Shown piece after piece: positions 20,187 to 30,656 of a stretch of DNA of 64,000 nt (positions are counted from its first letter, which is position 1; every line of letters starts with the position of its first letter). Both the position numbers and the translations under genes were made by a program. The stretch lies in the NCBI GenBank assembly GCA_963580285.1, contig OY757010.1:66052406-66116405 (forward strand), written 5' to 3'. This stretch comes from Lucinisca nassula (lineage: Eukaryota; Mollusca; Bivalvia; Lucinida; Lucinidae). A model generated the notes under the pieces. It saw only the letters and a list, made by a program, of their open reading frames with translations. It was not told where the DNA came from and ran no database searches.

Positions 20187-21422
20187 ATGGCTAAGAAGGC
20201 CATCTCTCAGATGAAGACTGGCAAAGCACTGGGTCCCTCTGGCATAGTGGTGGAGATGATAAGACCTGCAGGTGATGCGGGTGCCTCCATGATCCGCGAC
20301 CTTGCAGCTGCAATCATCCGTGATGGGAAGGTACCCTCTGACTGGGAACAGAGTTTCATTGTCTGTCTACAAGGGCAAGGGCGATGCATTGGAACAGGGC
20401 AACTACCGTGGTCTCAAGCTGACAGAACATGTCATGAAAGTCCTGGAGAGGATTGTGGCAGTTGGTGTCCATCGACGATTCCCAGTTTGGCTTTGTCCCA
20501 GGAAGAGGCACAACAGACGCAATTTTTGTTGTATGGCAGCTGCAAGAGAAGTAACTGGCTGCCAACAGGAGACTCTACATGGCTTTTGTAGACCTGGAGA
20601 AGGCATTTGACCGAGTGCCTCGGAAAGTCATCTGGTGGGCACTAAGAAAACATGGAGTGGACAAGTGGATTGTGAAACTGGTCCAAGGGATGTATGCTAA
20701 TGCTCGGAGCCGTGTCCGTGTGTTCATCAAGGCTCTGTTCTCAGCCCACTGCTTTTCATCATTGTGCTTGAAGCCTTGTCATGAGATTTCTGCTCTGGAG
20801 TCCCCTGGGAGGACCTGTATGCTGATGACCTTGTCATCATAGCTGAATCCCTTCAGGAATGTGTCAGGAGGCTCTTAACTTGGAAAGACGCAATGGAGGC
20901 AAAGGGCTGAGAGTGAATGCAGGGAAGACAAAGATCCTGATCTGTGGTACAGGTCTGGACCTCTTGCAGAGTACAGGCCAGTTCCCATGCGCTTTATGTC
21001 GCACTGGAGTCCCCTGGGAGGACCTGTATGCTGATGACCTTGTCATCATAGCTGAATCCCTTCAGGAATGTGTCAGGAGGCTCTTAACTTGGAAAGACGC
21101 AATGGAGGCAAAGGGCTGAGAGTGAATGCAGGGAAGACAAAGATCCTGATCTGTTGTACAGGTCTGGACCTCTTGCAGAGTACAGGCCAGTTCCCATGCG
21201 ATTTATGTCGCACTGGAGTGGGCAGCAACAGTATCTTTTGTAATGGCTGTAAGTTCTAGTTGCACAAGAAATGCAGTGGGCGCAAACGCTTGATAGAGGA
21301 CCCTGATTACAGGTGTACACGGTGCCAAGGAACTGCATGACCCTTAGATGGCAGACCACAGAGGGAAGTCCAAGTTGGATCCGACAAGCTGGAGGTTGTA
21401 GCTTCCTTTTACTACCTTGGTG
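20187..21422 (+). pseudogene. Reverse transcriptase of non-LTR element, N-terminal/core, broken
   Basis: Reads MAKKAISQMKTGKALGPSGI, typical of the start of non-LTR RT domains, then VPSDWEQSFIV. After a frameshift near 20350 it continues YKGKGDALEQGNYRGLKL. FVDLEKAFDRVP (RT motif A, catalytic Asp) begins at about 20585. HQGSVLSPLLFIIV is recognisable in shifted frame, after a loss of roughly 15-20 codons. DLYADDLVII (motif C, catalytic YADD) occurs twice because of a 209-bp duplication. A Cys-rich segment follows: CDLCRTGVGSNSIFCNGC, then HKKC and CTRC, interrupted by stops. It ends at FYYLGD where the TIR element is inserted. Several frameshifts and stops make it non-functional. It would have copied the element's RNA at a nicked target. 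Confidence 0.88.
20795..21212 (+). repeat. 209-bp tandem duplication of the YADD region
   Basis: CTGGAGTCCCCTGGGAGGAC begins at 20795 and at 21004. The two copies (through GCCAGTTCCCATGCG.TTTATGTCGCACTGGAGT) are almost identical, so duplication is young. It repeats the catalytic YADD box and the first Cys pair of the finger. Confidence 0.95.
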
Positions 21423-21522
21423 ATATCGAGGGCTGCCCGCAAAACTGCGGTAACTACATATTTTTCATAAAATGACTTTTTTGCAGAATTCCATTCCTGT
21501 TTAAAAGGCCCACAACCTGTAA

Positions 21523-24173
21523 AACAAGAGGGCCCAGAGGGCCCTGGTTCCCTCACCTGATCCAAAGCATAACAAGTGGGCCCCGGGCAGGGTCAATTTT
21601 GGCCCCAGGGCTAAAATTTGAACAATCTTGGTAGAGGTCCACAAGATGAAGCTTCCTATCGAATATGAAAGACCTGGGCTTTCTGGTTTCAGAGAAAAAG
21701 ATTTTAAAGGTTTACCCTGCATATAGAAGTCTATGTAAAACAAGATTTTCCCTATATAAGTCTATGTTAAACCAAAGGGCCCCCGGAGCGGGGGCATTTT
21801 TGGCCCCAGTGCTATAATTTGAACAATCTTGGAAGAGGTCCACTAGCTGAAGCTTCATAACAAATATCAAAGACCTAAGCCGCCTTGTGTTTCAGAGAAG
21901 ATGATTTTTAAAGATTTTCCCTATATAAGTCGATGTAAAACCAAAGGGCCAAATGGCGGGGGCATTTTTGGTCTCGGGGCTATAATTTGAACAATCTTTA
22001 TAGAGGTCCACTAGCTGAAGCATCATAACAAATATCGAAGACCTAAGCCTTGTGGTTTCAGAGAAGAAGATTTTTCAAGATTTTCCCTATATAAGCCCAT
22101 GTAAAACCAAAGGGCCCCGGAGCGGGGGCATTTTTGGCCCGAGGGCTATAATTTGAACAATCTTGGTAGAGGTCCACAAGATGAAGCTTCATACCAAATA
22201 TCAAAGACCTGGGCCTTGCAGTTTCAGAGAAGAAGATTTTTCAAGATTTTCCCTATATAAGCCTATGTAAAACAAAAGGGCCCTGGTGCGGGGCATTTTT
22301 GGCCCCAGCACTATAATTTGAACAATCTTGGTAGGGGTCTACTAGATGAAGCTTCGCACCAAATATCAAAGACCTGGGCCTTGAGGTTTCAGAGAAGAAG
22401 ATTTTTCAAGATTTTCCCTATATAAGCCCATGTAAAACCAAAGGGCCCCCCATGCGGGGGGCATTTTTAGCTCCAGCACTATAATTTGAACAATCTTGGT
22501 AGGGGTCCACTAATGAAGCTTCATACCAAATATCAAAGACCTGGGCCTTGCAGTTTCAGAGAAGAAGATTTTTCAAGATTTTCCCTATATAAGCCTATGA
22601 AAAACAAAAGGGCCCCCCGTGCGGGGGCATTTTTAGCTTCAGCACTATAATTTGAACAATCTTGGTAGGGGTCCACTAGATAATGCTTCATACCTAATAT
22701 CAAAGACCTGGGCCTTGCGGTTTCAGAGAAGATTTTTAAAGATTTTCCCTATATAAGCCCATGTAAAACCAAAGGGCCCCCGTGCGGGGGCATTTTTGGC
22801 CCCAGCACTATAATTTGAACAATCTTGGTAGGGGTCCACTAGATGAAGCTTCATACCAAATATCAAAGACCTGGGCCTTGCGGTTTCAGAGAAGAAGATT
22901 TTTCATGATTTTCCCTATATAAGCCCATGTAAAACCAAAGGGCCCCCGTGCGGGGGCATTTTTAGCTTCAGCACTATAATTTAAACAATCTTGGTAGGGG
23001 TCCACTAGATAAAGCTTCATACCTAATATCAAAGACCTGGGCCTTGCGGTTTCAGAGAAGAAGATTTTTAAAGATTTTCCCTATATAAGCCCATGTAAAA
23101 CCAAAGGGCCCCCGTGCGGGGGCATTTTTGGCCCCAGCACTATAATTTGAACAATCTTGGTAGGGGTCCACTAGATGAAGCTTCATACCAAATATCAAAG
23201 ACCTGGGCCTTGCGGTTTCAGAGAAGAAGATTTTTCAAGATTTTCCCTATATAAGCCCATGTAAAACCAAAGGGCCCCCGTGCGGGGGCATTTTTAGCTC
23301 CAGCACTATAATTTGAACAATCTTGGTAGGGGTCCACTAGATGAAGCTTCATACCAAATATCAAAGATCTGGGCCTTGCAGTTTCAGAGAAGAAGATTTT
23401 TCAAGATTTTCCCTATATAAGCCCATGTAAAACCAAAGGGCCCCCGTGCGGGGGCATTTTTGGCCCCAGCACTATAATTTGAACAATCTTGGTAGGGGTC
23501 CACTAGATGAAGCTTCATACCAAATATCAAAGACCTGGGCCTTGCGGTTTTAGAGAAGAAGACTTTTCAAGATTTTCCCTATATAAGCCTATGTAAAACC
23601 AAAGGGCCCCCGTGCGGGGGCATTTTTAGCTCCAGCACTATAATTTGAACAATCTTGGTAGGGGTCCACTAGATGAAGCTTCATACCAAATATCAAAGAC
23701 CTGGGCCTTGCAGTTTCAGAGAAGAAGATTTTTCAAGATTTTCCCTATAGAAGCCCATGTAAAACCAAAGGGCCCCCGTGCGGGGGCATTTTTGGCCCCA
23801 GCACTATAATTTGAACAATCTTGGTAGGGGTCCACTAGATGAAGCTTCATAACAAATATCAAAGACCTGGGCCTTGCGGTTTCAGAGAAGAAGATTTTTT
23901 AAGTTTTCGGTGAAAAATGTCTATTTTTGGCTACTGTGACCTATATGTGCAACGGACCGGAACCATTTGAACAACTTTGAAAGGGGACCACCTAGGGATC
24001 ATTCCTGTAAAGTTTGGTCAAAATCCGATCAGTGGTTTAGGAGGAGATGTTGTTTGAAGAAAAGTTTACGGACGCACGCACGGACGCACGGACGCACGCA
24101 CGCACGCACGACGGACGACGGACAAAAAGTGATCCCAAAAGCTCACCTTGTCACTACGTGACAGGTGAGCTAA
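21523..24173. mobile_element. Helitron-like element II with 166-bp core array
   Basis: Opens AACAAGAGGGCCCAGAGGGC (5' hairpin GGGCCC/GGGCCC), then a long array, then a block with GATCAGTGGTTTAGGAGGAG, a GACGCACGCACGGACGCACG microsatellite (24066-24122), an AGCTCACCTTGTCACTACGT hairpin and GGTGAGCTAAA. The same family as element I. No Rep/helicase. It sits in the interior of the 8.7-kb TIR element between CACAACCTGTA and TATTAGTGTG. Confidence 0.65.
21590..23905. repeat. 166-bp tandem array with 332-bp dimer periodicity
   Basis: ACAATCTTGGTAGGGGTCCA recurs every 163-166 bases (for example 22489, 22655, 22818, 22984, 23150, 23316 for AACAATC). From about 22620 the segment after GGGGGCATTTTT alternates between GGCCCCAGCAC and AGCTYCAGCAC, giving a dimeric higher-order unit of about 332 bp. 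Earlier units (21590-22440) are more diverged. About 14 units in all. Confidence 0.9.
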
Positions 24174-24255
24174 ATATTAGTGTGATATATAAATTACTTT
24201 TTTCAGAATTTGGAAAATTAAAAAATGTTGTATCTGAGATGGCATAAAAGAGTCA

Positions 24256-24295
24256 CCGCAAAAGTGTTGTAACTTGAGTTACAACACTTTTGCGG
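24256..24295. repeat. Perfect 19-bp-arm palindrome (CCGCAAAAGTGTTGTAACT)
   Basis: CCGCAAAAGTGTTGTAACT, a TG loop, then the exact complement. It lies in the left interior of the 8.7-kb TIR element. A sister palindrome with GTTACCGCAAAACAGCGGTAA arms lies at 29852-29896 in the right interior. Confidence 0.9.
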
Positions 24296-24299
24296 GAAA

Positions 24300-24936
24300 A
24301 AATATATCAAATGACTATACATTTTTGTTCACAATATGGTTGTAACTCATGTTTCAAGATTTTATAGTCAAGGCCAATGCTAGAAATATGTTCAAGGCCT
24401 CCTCATACTTCTTTGTAGACCTATTAGAGTAACTTTGCAGTCACTTTTCCATCTGCTCACATATTTGTTCATCCTTTACTCTAGCAGTCGGCATTTTCAG
24501 CCCCCTAATGAACAAGTCTGCTTCTCTAGAATTATAAGTGTTTCATGCTTTCATCTCAATGTTCAAGTCCATTTCTCAAGAACTGTTAGAACCTCATAAA
24601 TGGTATTTGGTAAACTTTTGCATTTAAAGGGTGGCAGCTTTAGTGCAAGCATCCATATTTGACCTTGGCATACTTTTTATGGTTTTCTGACTATGCGAAC
24701 TACTGCGGCCACCTTAACTTTCACTCTAATGTTCAAGTCAAGTTCTCAAGAACTATAGCACATTTTGGTACTGGTCATAAAATTGATCCACTATTTTTGT
24801 ATATTTTGTTTATTCTTTGCTTCCAAAGGATCCAGCTTTTCAGAACTTATTCAAAGCAAGCATCCAAATCTGTTATGGGTAACGAATTTTAGAGAACTAT
24901 TGTGTCAATGTGTCAACCCTAGCATTTCCCCTAATG
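24300..24936. repeat. Diverged repeat, inverse of the 17400-17690 type
   Basis: CAAGTCCATTTCTCAAGAAC, GCAAGCATCCATATTTGACC and TGGTATTTGGTAAACTTTTG are reverse-complement relatives of units near 17440-17690. The relation continues after the TTAA element, to about 25600. Non-coding; open frames here lack any domain. Confidence 0.5.
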
Positions 24937-24940
24937 TTAA

Positions 24941-25480
24941 AGGTTGGTTATTGAGCTACCGGGTCTCAAATTTTATTTTCTGGTTTTTATACTCAATTCA
25001 TACTCCCTTGTCATGTGAACACTTCTGGAGCCAAAGACAGCTTCAGATTTTTGTGAAAATGGTCGTTTTCATACATGTTTACCCTTCACTCTGAACATGT
25101 GTTCGGAATTTCTGTTCTAAAAATAAATCTGTCACTTAACACATACATGGGGACAGCATCCTCTCTGAGCGTCTTTACTTATGGCATGGTATTCAGCGTC
25201 ATATTTTTTTCCGATTTAGGCATGGCCTAAGCAAACAAGGCCCAAAATGAACGTCGCATAACGTCATATATGGGGATTCTATTTTTGTCACAAACTAAAA
25301 ATAGATCTAACTAGTATACATAGCCTAGTTAGGGAATCCCTCTCAAACTCGTTTACCTGTCATCATAATTGTTCGCATTTTTGCATAAAATGCATTCATT
25401 TGTATTGTTTTATAGAAAAATACTGGCTATATGAACTTTAGTTTTGGAAGCATTTTTACCCATAGCTCAATAACCCACCT
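24941..25480. mobile_element. TTAA-flanked TIR element, 540 bp
   Basis: Ends AGGTTGGTTATTGAGCTACC and the complement of AGGTGGGTTATTGAGCTATG form an inverted repeat. TTAA flanks both sides (24937-24940 and 25481-25484). Removing it rejoins a diverged repeat (CTAATG...GGTCTCATGAACTA). TTAA duplication fits piggyBac or Kolobok. No transposase in 540 bp. Confidence 0.8.
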
Positions 25481-25871
25481 TTAAGGTCTCATGAACTATA
25501 CAAGAATCATTGATTATACTTGGTACATCTTGGGATGGCTACTTATGTGCAAGCATTCACATTTGAACATCATGTACATTTCATTGTTTCCTGGCTATAT
25601 GTGAAGATTTCCCTCCACTGGCCTGATACAGCCTTTCAAGTTCCAGCCCCCTGTTCTCAAACAACAGTTGTTTTAGGCTAAAGGATTCTTACAAAACGTT
25701 TTAAACGTATTTAAGCCTTCTTGAAAATGTAGAAGTTTATTCAGGCCATAATTCTAAACTTGATGGTAAGTTCACACAGATATTTTGTTATGAAGTTGAA
25801 TGATCCTGCCATGGGCCACTGTCAAGCCTGCCAGCTTGAACTATCTCTTTTTGAGGAGATATCCATACACC

Positions 25872-26108
25872 CAAAGGCGATGGGCCTCTGTGGCCTAGTG
25901 GATAAGAGCGCTGACTCAGTCATTAGGTCTCTCACACCTGTGGGTTTGAACCTGGCTCAGACCACGTGTGAGATGCCAAGTTCTGCAATGGAAGGTCAGG
26001 TTGTTTTTCTCCGGGTACTTTGTTTTTTGCCCACCTCTGATTAACAATCGGCTCAATATGAGTGAAAAAATCTTGAAAGGCCCGTAAAATCCCCCCCCCC
26101 AAAAAAAA
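25872..26108 (+). mobile_element. tRNA-headed SINE, family S4
   Basis: The head begins near 25882 with GGCCTCTGTGGCCTAGTGGA (A-box TGGCCTAGTGGATAAGAGC) and has B-box GGGTTTGAACC at about 25943. The body contains GAAGGTCAGGTTGTTTTTCT and GCCCACCTCTGATTAACAAT. The tail is AAAGGCCCGTAAAA with C/A runs (26089-26108). A second S4 copy lies 80 bases downstream in opposite orientation. Confidence 0.85.
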
Positions 26109-26185
26109 CAACGAAAAACATCCAAATGCATTCAATTCATCAATGTTTAACTGTAATTTATGAAACTCCTGATATGATTTTTTGG

Positions 26186-26404
26186 GGGTTTGGGTTTTAC
26201 GGCCCTTTCAAGATTATTTCACTAATATCTAGCTGATCGTTAATCGTACGTGGGCGAAAACCAGAGTATCCAGAGAAAAACCACCTGACCTTCCGTTGCA
26301 GAAGTTGGCGTCTCACACGTGACCCGAGCGAGGCTTGAACCTACAGCGGTGAGAGGCCTAATGACTAAGAGTCAGCACTCTTATCCACTAGGCCACAGAG
26401 GTCC
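26186..26404 (-). mobile_element. tRNA-headed SINE S4, inverted neighbour
   Basis: On the minus strand it starts GGACCTCTGTGGCCTAGTGG and has B-box-like GGTTCAAGCC. The body and tail match 25872-26108 in reverse. The two S4 copies form an inverted pair capable of a long hairpin transcript. Confidence 0.85.
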
Positions 26405-26534
26405 GTTCCAAATATGATATGGTTAATGTAGCCAGTGATTGCTTTAAAAAATGACCCCTAAGCCGTACACTATAATATGACTTATTCGAAATACGAAATG
26501 TTTCTGTCCAGATGAACTGTTGAAAAACACTTTG

Positions 26535-26829
26535 TTTGTTTGATTTGAGGTTTAACGTCCCCGTCAACACTGTAAAGGTCATTTTGGAGACGTTGCTTCC
26601 AATTTTGTGGGACTTTTACCCGACATTGAGATGAAATGACATCTCAAGCCCTGTCGCCCAATGAAACCAATAGGGTTTATTAGCATGGACGGTCCGCCTC
26701 GCACCGCGGTTCCTGGACAGGCTTAGATCCTCTAAGCGGTTTACCAGTACTAGTGTGCTGGCCGGATTCAGCTCTGCGTGGAAGCATCATGCAGCCCATA
26801 TATTTCTTCAAGCCCCTATGGGCGGGGGC
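26535..26829 (-). mobile_element. SINE S1 with expanded A tract in its duplication
   Basis: Full-length minus-strand S1. The target duplication TTGAAAAACACTTTG is at 26520-26534; the other copy at 26830-26867 has its A5 expanded to A28. This shows that the homopolymer grew after insertion, or that read errors inflated it. Confidence 0.88.
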
Positions 26830-26869
26830 TTGAAAAAAAAAAAAAAAAAAAAAAAAAAAACACTTTGAT

Positions 26870-29851
26870 GTAAAACTTTGAAGTAAATATGGCATGGACA
26901 CAAAATCACTTTTTGTTGTTCACAGAAATAAACTAGGCTGGCCTTTGGTTTTTGGCTGGTGACTTAACATTGAAACTAATTAAATAAGGCATTAGACATT
27001 ATGATACTTAAGGTTCGCCTGAACAATCAAGGCTTAACTGGTAGAGACTAACATTCATATGCTAGGATTCATGTATACTCTTCAACAAGCAAAACTGCAT
27101 ACTAATTTTCACAGGAATAGGTTACAGTGACAGTTTTTTGGTAATCTGGAATGGCTGTGCTTGATCTGATAAAGCTTGTCTAGTAAAAAACACATGTGTA
27201 TTGATATGAGACTCCTAAAACTGTAATTTAAGATTGCATTTTGTTAAAATTCAGAGGAACTTACAGAAATAAATCCTGATTTCAGTTCTGGCAGTTTTCA
27301 AAGTAAGTGAGGGAGGTGAGTCTGATATTTAACAAGCATTTATATCATTTTAAATTAAAACCTGTCTTAGTGGCCACTTCTATTAAGCCAGTAACCTGTC
27401 TTAGGCAAGCATTTGGTTCCTGAAAATGGCAGACATGTGTTAATCACAAAGACTAGCAAATCTTGCAATTTTATATAGATACTAAAAGTACTCCCAAATG
27501 CAATATAGTAACAATTGGTGAGCAAGGTCATCATGACTTTTAAAACTCTACCTTTTCAGGGTCTGTCATCAAATATGATGAAACAAGAGTGTCTATATTA
27601 CATTTCATGGTTGGCCTGACTTGGCCATGGTTGTCAAGAGTTTGAAAGAGGGTAAAACTTACTACTATGGTTTACCATGGTTTATTGAGGTAATTTGTCA
27701 TAAATGTTCATTAGTAGAAACCAGGGAAATAATTACATACATGTACTATGATTATTGACCATGGTTGATCATGGTCAACTGTCAAAATATTTCCAACTAA
27801 TTATGGTCTACCATTGCCAACATAACATTGTGGCAATGGTCAAAATTAGCTTTGGTTAAATAAAAATGTGTAAAATATATCACTCTAATAACAGCAAAAT
27901 TTAACATTTGATTTTTTTTGCATCTTTGGCTTTAAGGCCCCACCTATCTGTAAAAAACATCACTCTCCAGACTAAGTGGATATTGTCAATAAACTTAGCC
28001 TTTAGCATGACCTCAGTGGATAGTCTGGACATTATCCATGGATTCAGTAGATAGGCTTGACATATTGCAAGGGAGACCAGTTGTTCAGACTGGACTATAA
28101 TATGTCCTAGAAAACTGTTCACACTGAACAATTTCCAGTACACATGTAATTTATTTGAAGTTTCAATATTTATATCCTCCGTTGATAGACACTAGAGGTA
28201 CTCCCAAGTGAAATAGTAACAATGGGTGAGCATGGTCATCATGACTTTTGAAACTCTACCTTTCATTCAATTTTTTATTTTTTTATCTATATAAGGAAAA
28301 CAAATCTAATTTATTTGAATAAAGTACTAATTCATATTTATGTAGACAAAAAACATGCAACTAGATTGCCACCTATATTGAACCTTTGTATCAACACATT
28401 AATCACCACTAACAGATGATTTTCGAGAATATTATCAGCAGAATTTCAATCATACAATGACTTTAATGCAAAGTAATGTTTAGTACATATTTACGCCTGT
28501 TGGTCTGAATGCTTAAAGAGCATTGAATGTCAAACAATACGACTGATATGCATCTTGAACTGGAAGGATTCATTCAGCTAGGTAGGATTCCTATACAGTA
28601 TACACTAAGTGGACTCAAAAATGTCTGCCATTGGTTTTTGATGGTTTCTTTGACACCGTGGTCAAACACGAACCATGGTGTACATGTTCATCACTGGGAC
28701 CATGGTATAAAATTCCACAGTCATGGTGTCATTTAACAAAACATGGTCAACCATGGCCCTAAAGCCATGGAAAAACAATGAGAACATGCTACTACTTCAT
28801 GGTAAATGACCATCATTTTCACCTGGAGGTCTATCTCCAAGCAGTATAAACTTCACAGATGCAAGGGTTGACCTGCATCTTTTGAGTTCACAAGTGGTAG
28901 AGTGTGCCTATATAAGCCTAAAAGGTAAGCTGCTGAGGTTTACTTACAATGCTAGATCAAGATAGAAAATTTGGATGACTAATGGATATATTTTTCATCA
29001 TTCTATTATTAGAGAAATGTTTTGTATACTCATTACAACTGACTCATTGTGGCTATTCTAATGAGTACACACAACACACCTTTCAAGATAAAATCATATA
29101 CACCACCCTTGATTTTCCTAAATATATGGATATCTGGAGCTATGAAAAGAATTCTCTAGGACTACAGAACAAGTTTGAATTAGCAATAGTAAATGAGTCA
29201 TCCATGTTTAAGTTATCAGGGTTTAACTGTAAAAGGGTAAACTTCTACTCCTCGTCAGCCCCCAGTGTCATGTTTAGGAGCGGTATTTAATGTTTAAAAA
29301 AATAGGTCACACTCACTATAAACAAACTTTTCAAAAGTTTATATTTCAGCAGCCACTGACCAGAATCCTTCAATGTTTGGAAAAATAATGATCATAGAAT
29401 CAAATAAAAATCATATACATATTTTAACTGCTTTAAAAACATTTCACTTGTTTATGTGTCAACATCATGTTAGTAGACATAGCCCGAAAAGATGAGCTAA
29501 GCTGTCCTGCAAAGGCTCTTGTCTTTTTTGTTAGACTCTTCAACCCAAAAGCTTTGGACAGTTTGAGTTACTTTAAAAAGGTAGTCTTGCTTATTTTATT
29601 CAGTGTACATGTTTGTTTTTCACAATCTTTTGTACTTGAAGACTGATCATTCTGTGGCATCTGATCGGGGTCTACACTATTTGTCCATGACCCTGAGTTT
29701 GGAATGGTATGCAGATTTTGTTTCATAAACATGCATATTTTCTAACTTAGCAGGTTGAAAAAAAAAATGCTTTATTATACTGTTTTATATAAATTATCCC
29801 AAAGATACCACCTTTTTACCAGCCAAAAAACTTGCAAATTTTACAAAAATG
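26870..29851. other. Interior of the 8.7-kb TIR element; no gene recognised
   Basis: AT-rich DNA with no credible ORF or domain. Two features stand out. A direct repeat (GTACTCCCAARTGMAATA ... GGTCATCATGACTTTT) occurs at about 27488-27553 and 28198-28258. CCATGG/CATGGT motifs are clustered between 27600 and 28790. A single hairpin-core arm (CATCTGATCGGGGTCTACAC) is at about 29657. The ORF 28982-29290 (102 codons) shows no recognisable motif. Confidence 0.5.
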
Positions 29852-29896
29852 TTACCGCAAAACAGCGGTAAGTTGAGTTACCGCTGTTTTGCAGTA
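29852..29896. repeat. Palindrome with GTTACCGCAAAACAGCGG arms
   Basis: TTACCGCAAAACAGCGGTAA, a short GTTGA spacer, then the complement with one mismatch (TTACCGCTGTTTTGCAGTAA). Mirrors 24256-24295 and shares CCGCAAAA with the TIR itself. Confidence 0.88.
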
Positions 29897-30145
29897 ATAT
29901 TCTGTTACGTAAATAATGCAAAAAGTGGTCAAAAAGGTTGTAACTCAAGAGGTTACAAATATCAGAATAATTAGCAGAGCTAACTAAAATAACATTTTGT
30001 CATGTAATTTCCTTTGTGATTATAAGTTTATATTCTAAAACACACCCCAACACTATGACTATTTATGAAAATAAACAGTTTTTTGCTTCTCCTGTAAAGT
30101 TTTCAAAAATGGAGTTACCGCAGTTTTGCGGGCAGCCCTCGATAT

Positions 30146-30656
30146 GCTCTCGTTCAAGACACGTGGCCGTGTGTATAGCTCTTGTGTGCTGAGCGCAATG
30201 CTCCATGCCAGTGAGACATGGCCATTGACAAAGCCAAACCTCCAACGTCTACAGCGAAATGACAGGGCTATGATCAGACTGATCTGCAATGTCAAGCCAC
30301 AGGACACTAGTCACCATCAGGTCCAGTGAGTTACTTGAGAGTTTTGGCATTGAGGACCTGGACCTCATCCTGAAAGAGAGAAGGCTTCGCTGGTATGGAC
30401 ATGTAGAACGCTCCAACGGTGCAGTCAAGACTGCCTGCGACATACAGGTAGGTGGAAAGCGGGGGCCAGGAAGGCACAAGTTGACCTGGAAGCAGCTAAC
30501 AGAAAGAGATTGCAGAGAATGGAAGCTCTCTGCTATCAATCCTCATGATAGACAAGCCTGGAGATCTGGTGTAAGATCTGCCATGCATGCAGCATGCCAG
30601 CTACCTGGAAGAGGGCCCACTTATGTGGGCGTTGCCCCTGTACCTGCACGTTAATC
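30146..30656 (+). pseudogene. Non-LTR retrotransposon RT, C-terminal part
   Basis: Continues the protein broken at 21422: FKTRGRVYSSCVLSAMLHAS, RLQRNDRAMIRLICN, then after a one-base shift near 30310 RSSELLESFGIEDLDLILKE, RRLRWYGHVERS and LTWKQLTERDCREWKL. It ends LPGRGPTYVGVAPVPAR and a stop at 30654-30656. The GHVxR and W-rich segment is typical of the region after the RT thumb in many animal LINEs. The (TGA)n tail follows directly. One frameshift and the upstream split inactivate it. Confidence 0.88.

Larger units (their letters stand above)
21427..30141. mobile_element. 8.7-kb transposase-less TIR element, ATAT duplication
   Basis: TIRs begin CGAGGGCTGCCCGCAAAAC on both ends (about 29 identical bases, to GCGGTAACT). 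ATAT flanks it at 21423-21426 and 30142-30145; since the duplication is symmetrical, a 2-bp TA duplication with a longer TIR is equally possible. The empty site GGTGATATGCTCTCG restores the RT frame Gly-Asp-Met-Leu-Ser. Inside are near-terminal palindromes with CCGCAAAA arms (24256-24295 and 29852-29896), Helitron-like element II, a TTAA element and three SINEs. I find no transposase. Confidence 0.85.

Noticed and set aside
27488..28258. Pair of ~65-bp direct repeats as short LTRs
   Set aside because: No TG..CA ends, primer-binding site, polypurine tract or flanking duplication; better seen as part of an old repeat.
21423..30145. CACTA or hAT assignment for the 8.7-kb element
   Set aside because: Ends are CGAGGG, not CACTA/CACTG or CAG, and duplication is ATAT or TA, not 3 or 8 bp.
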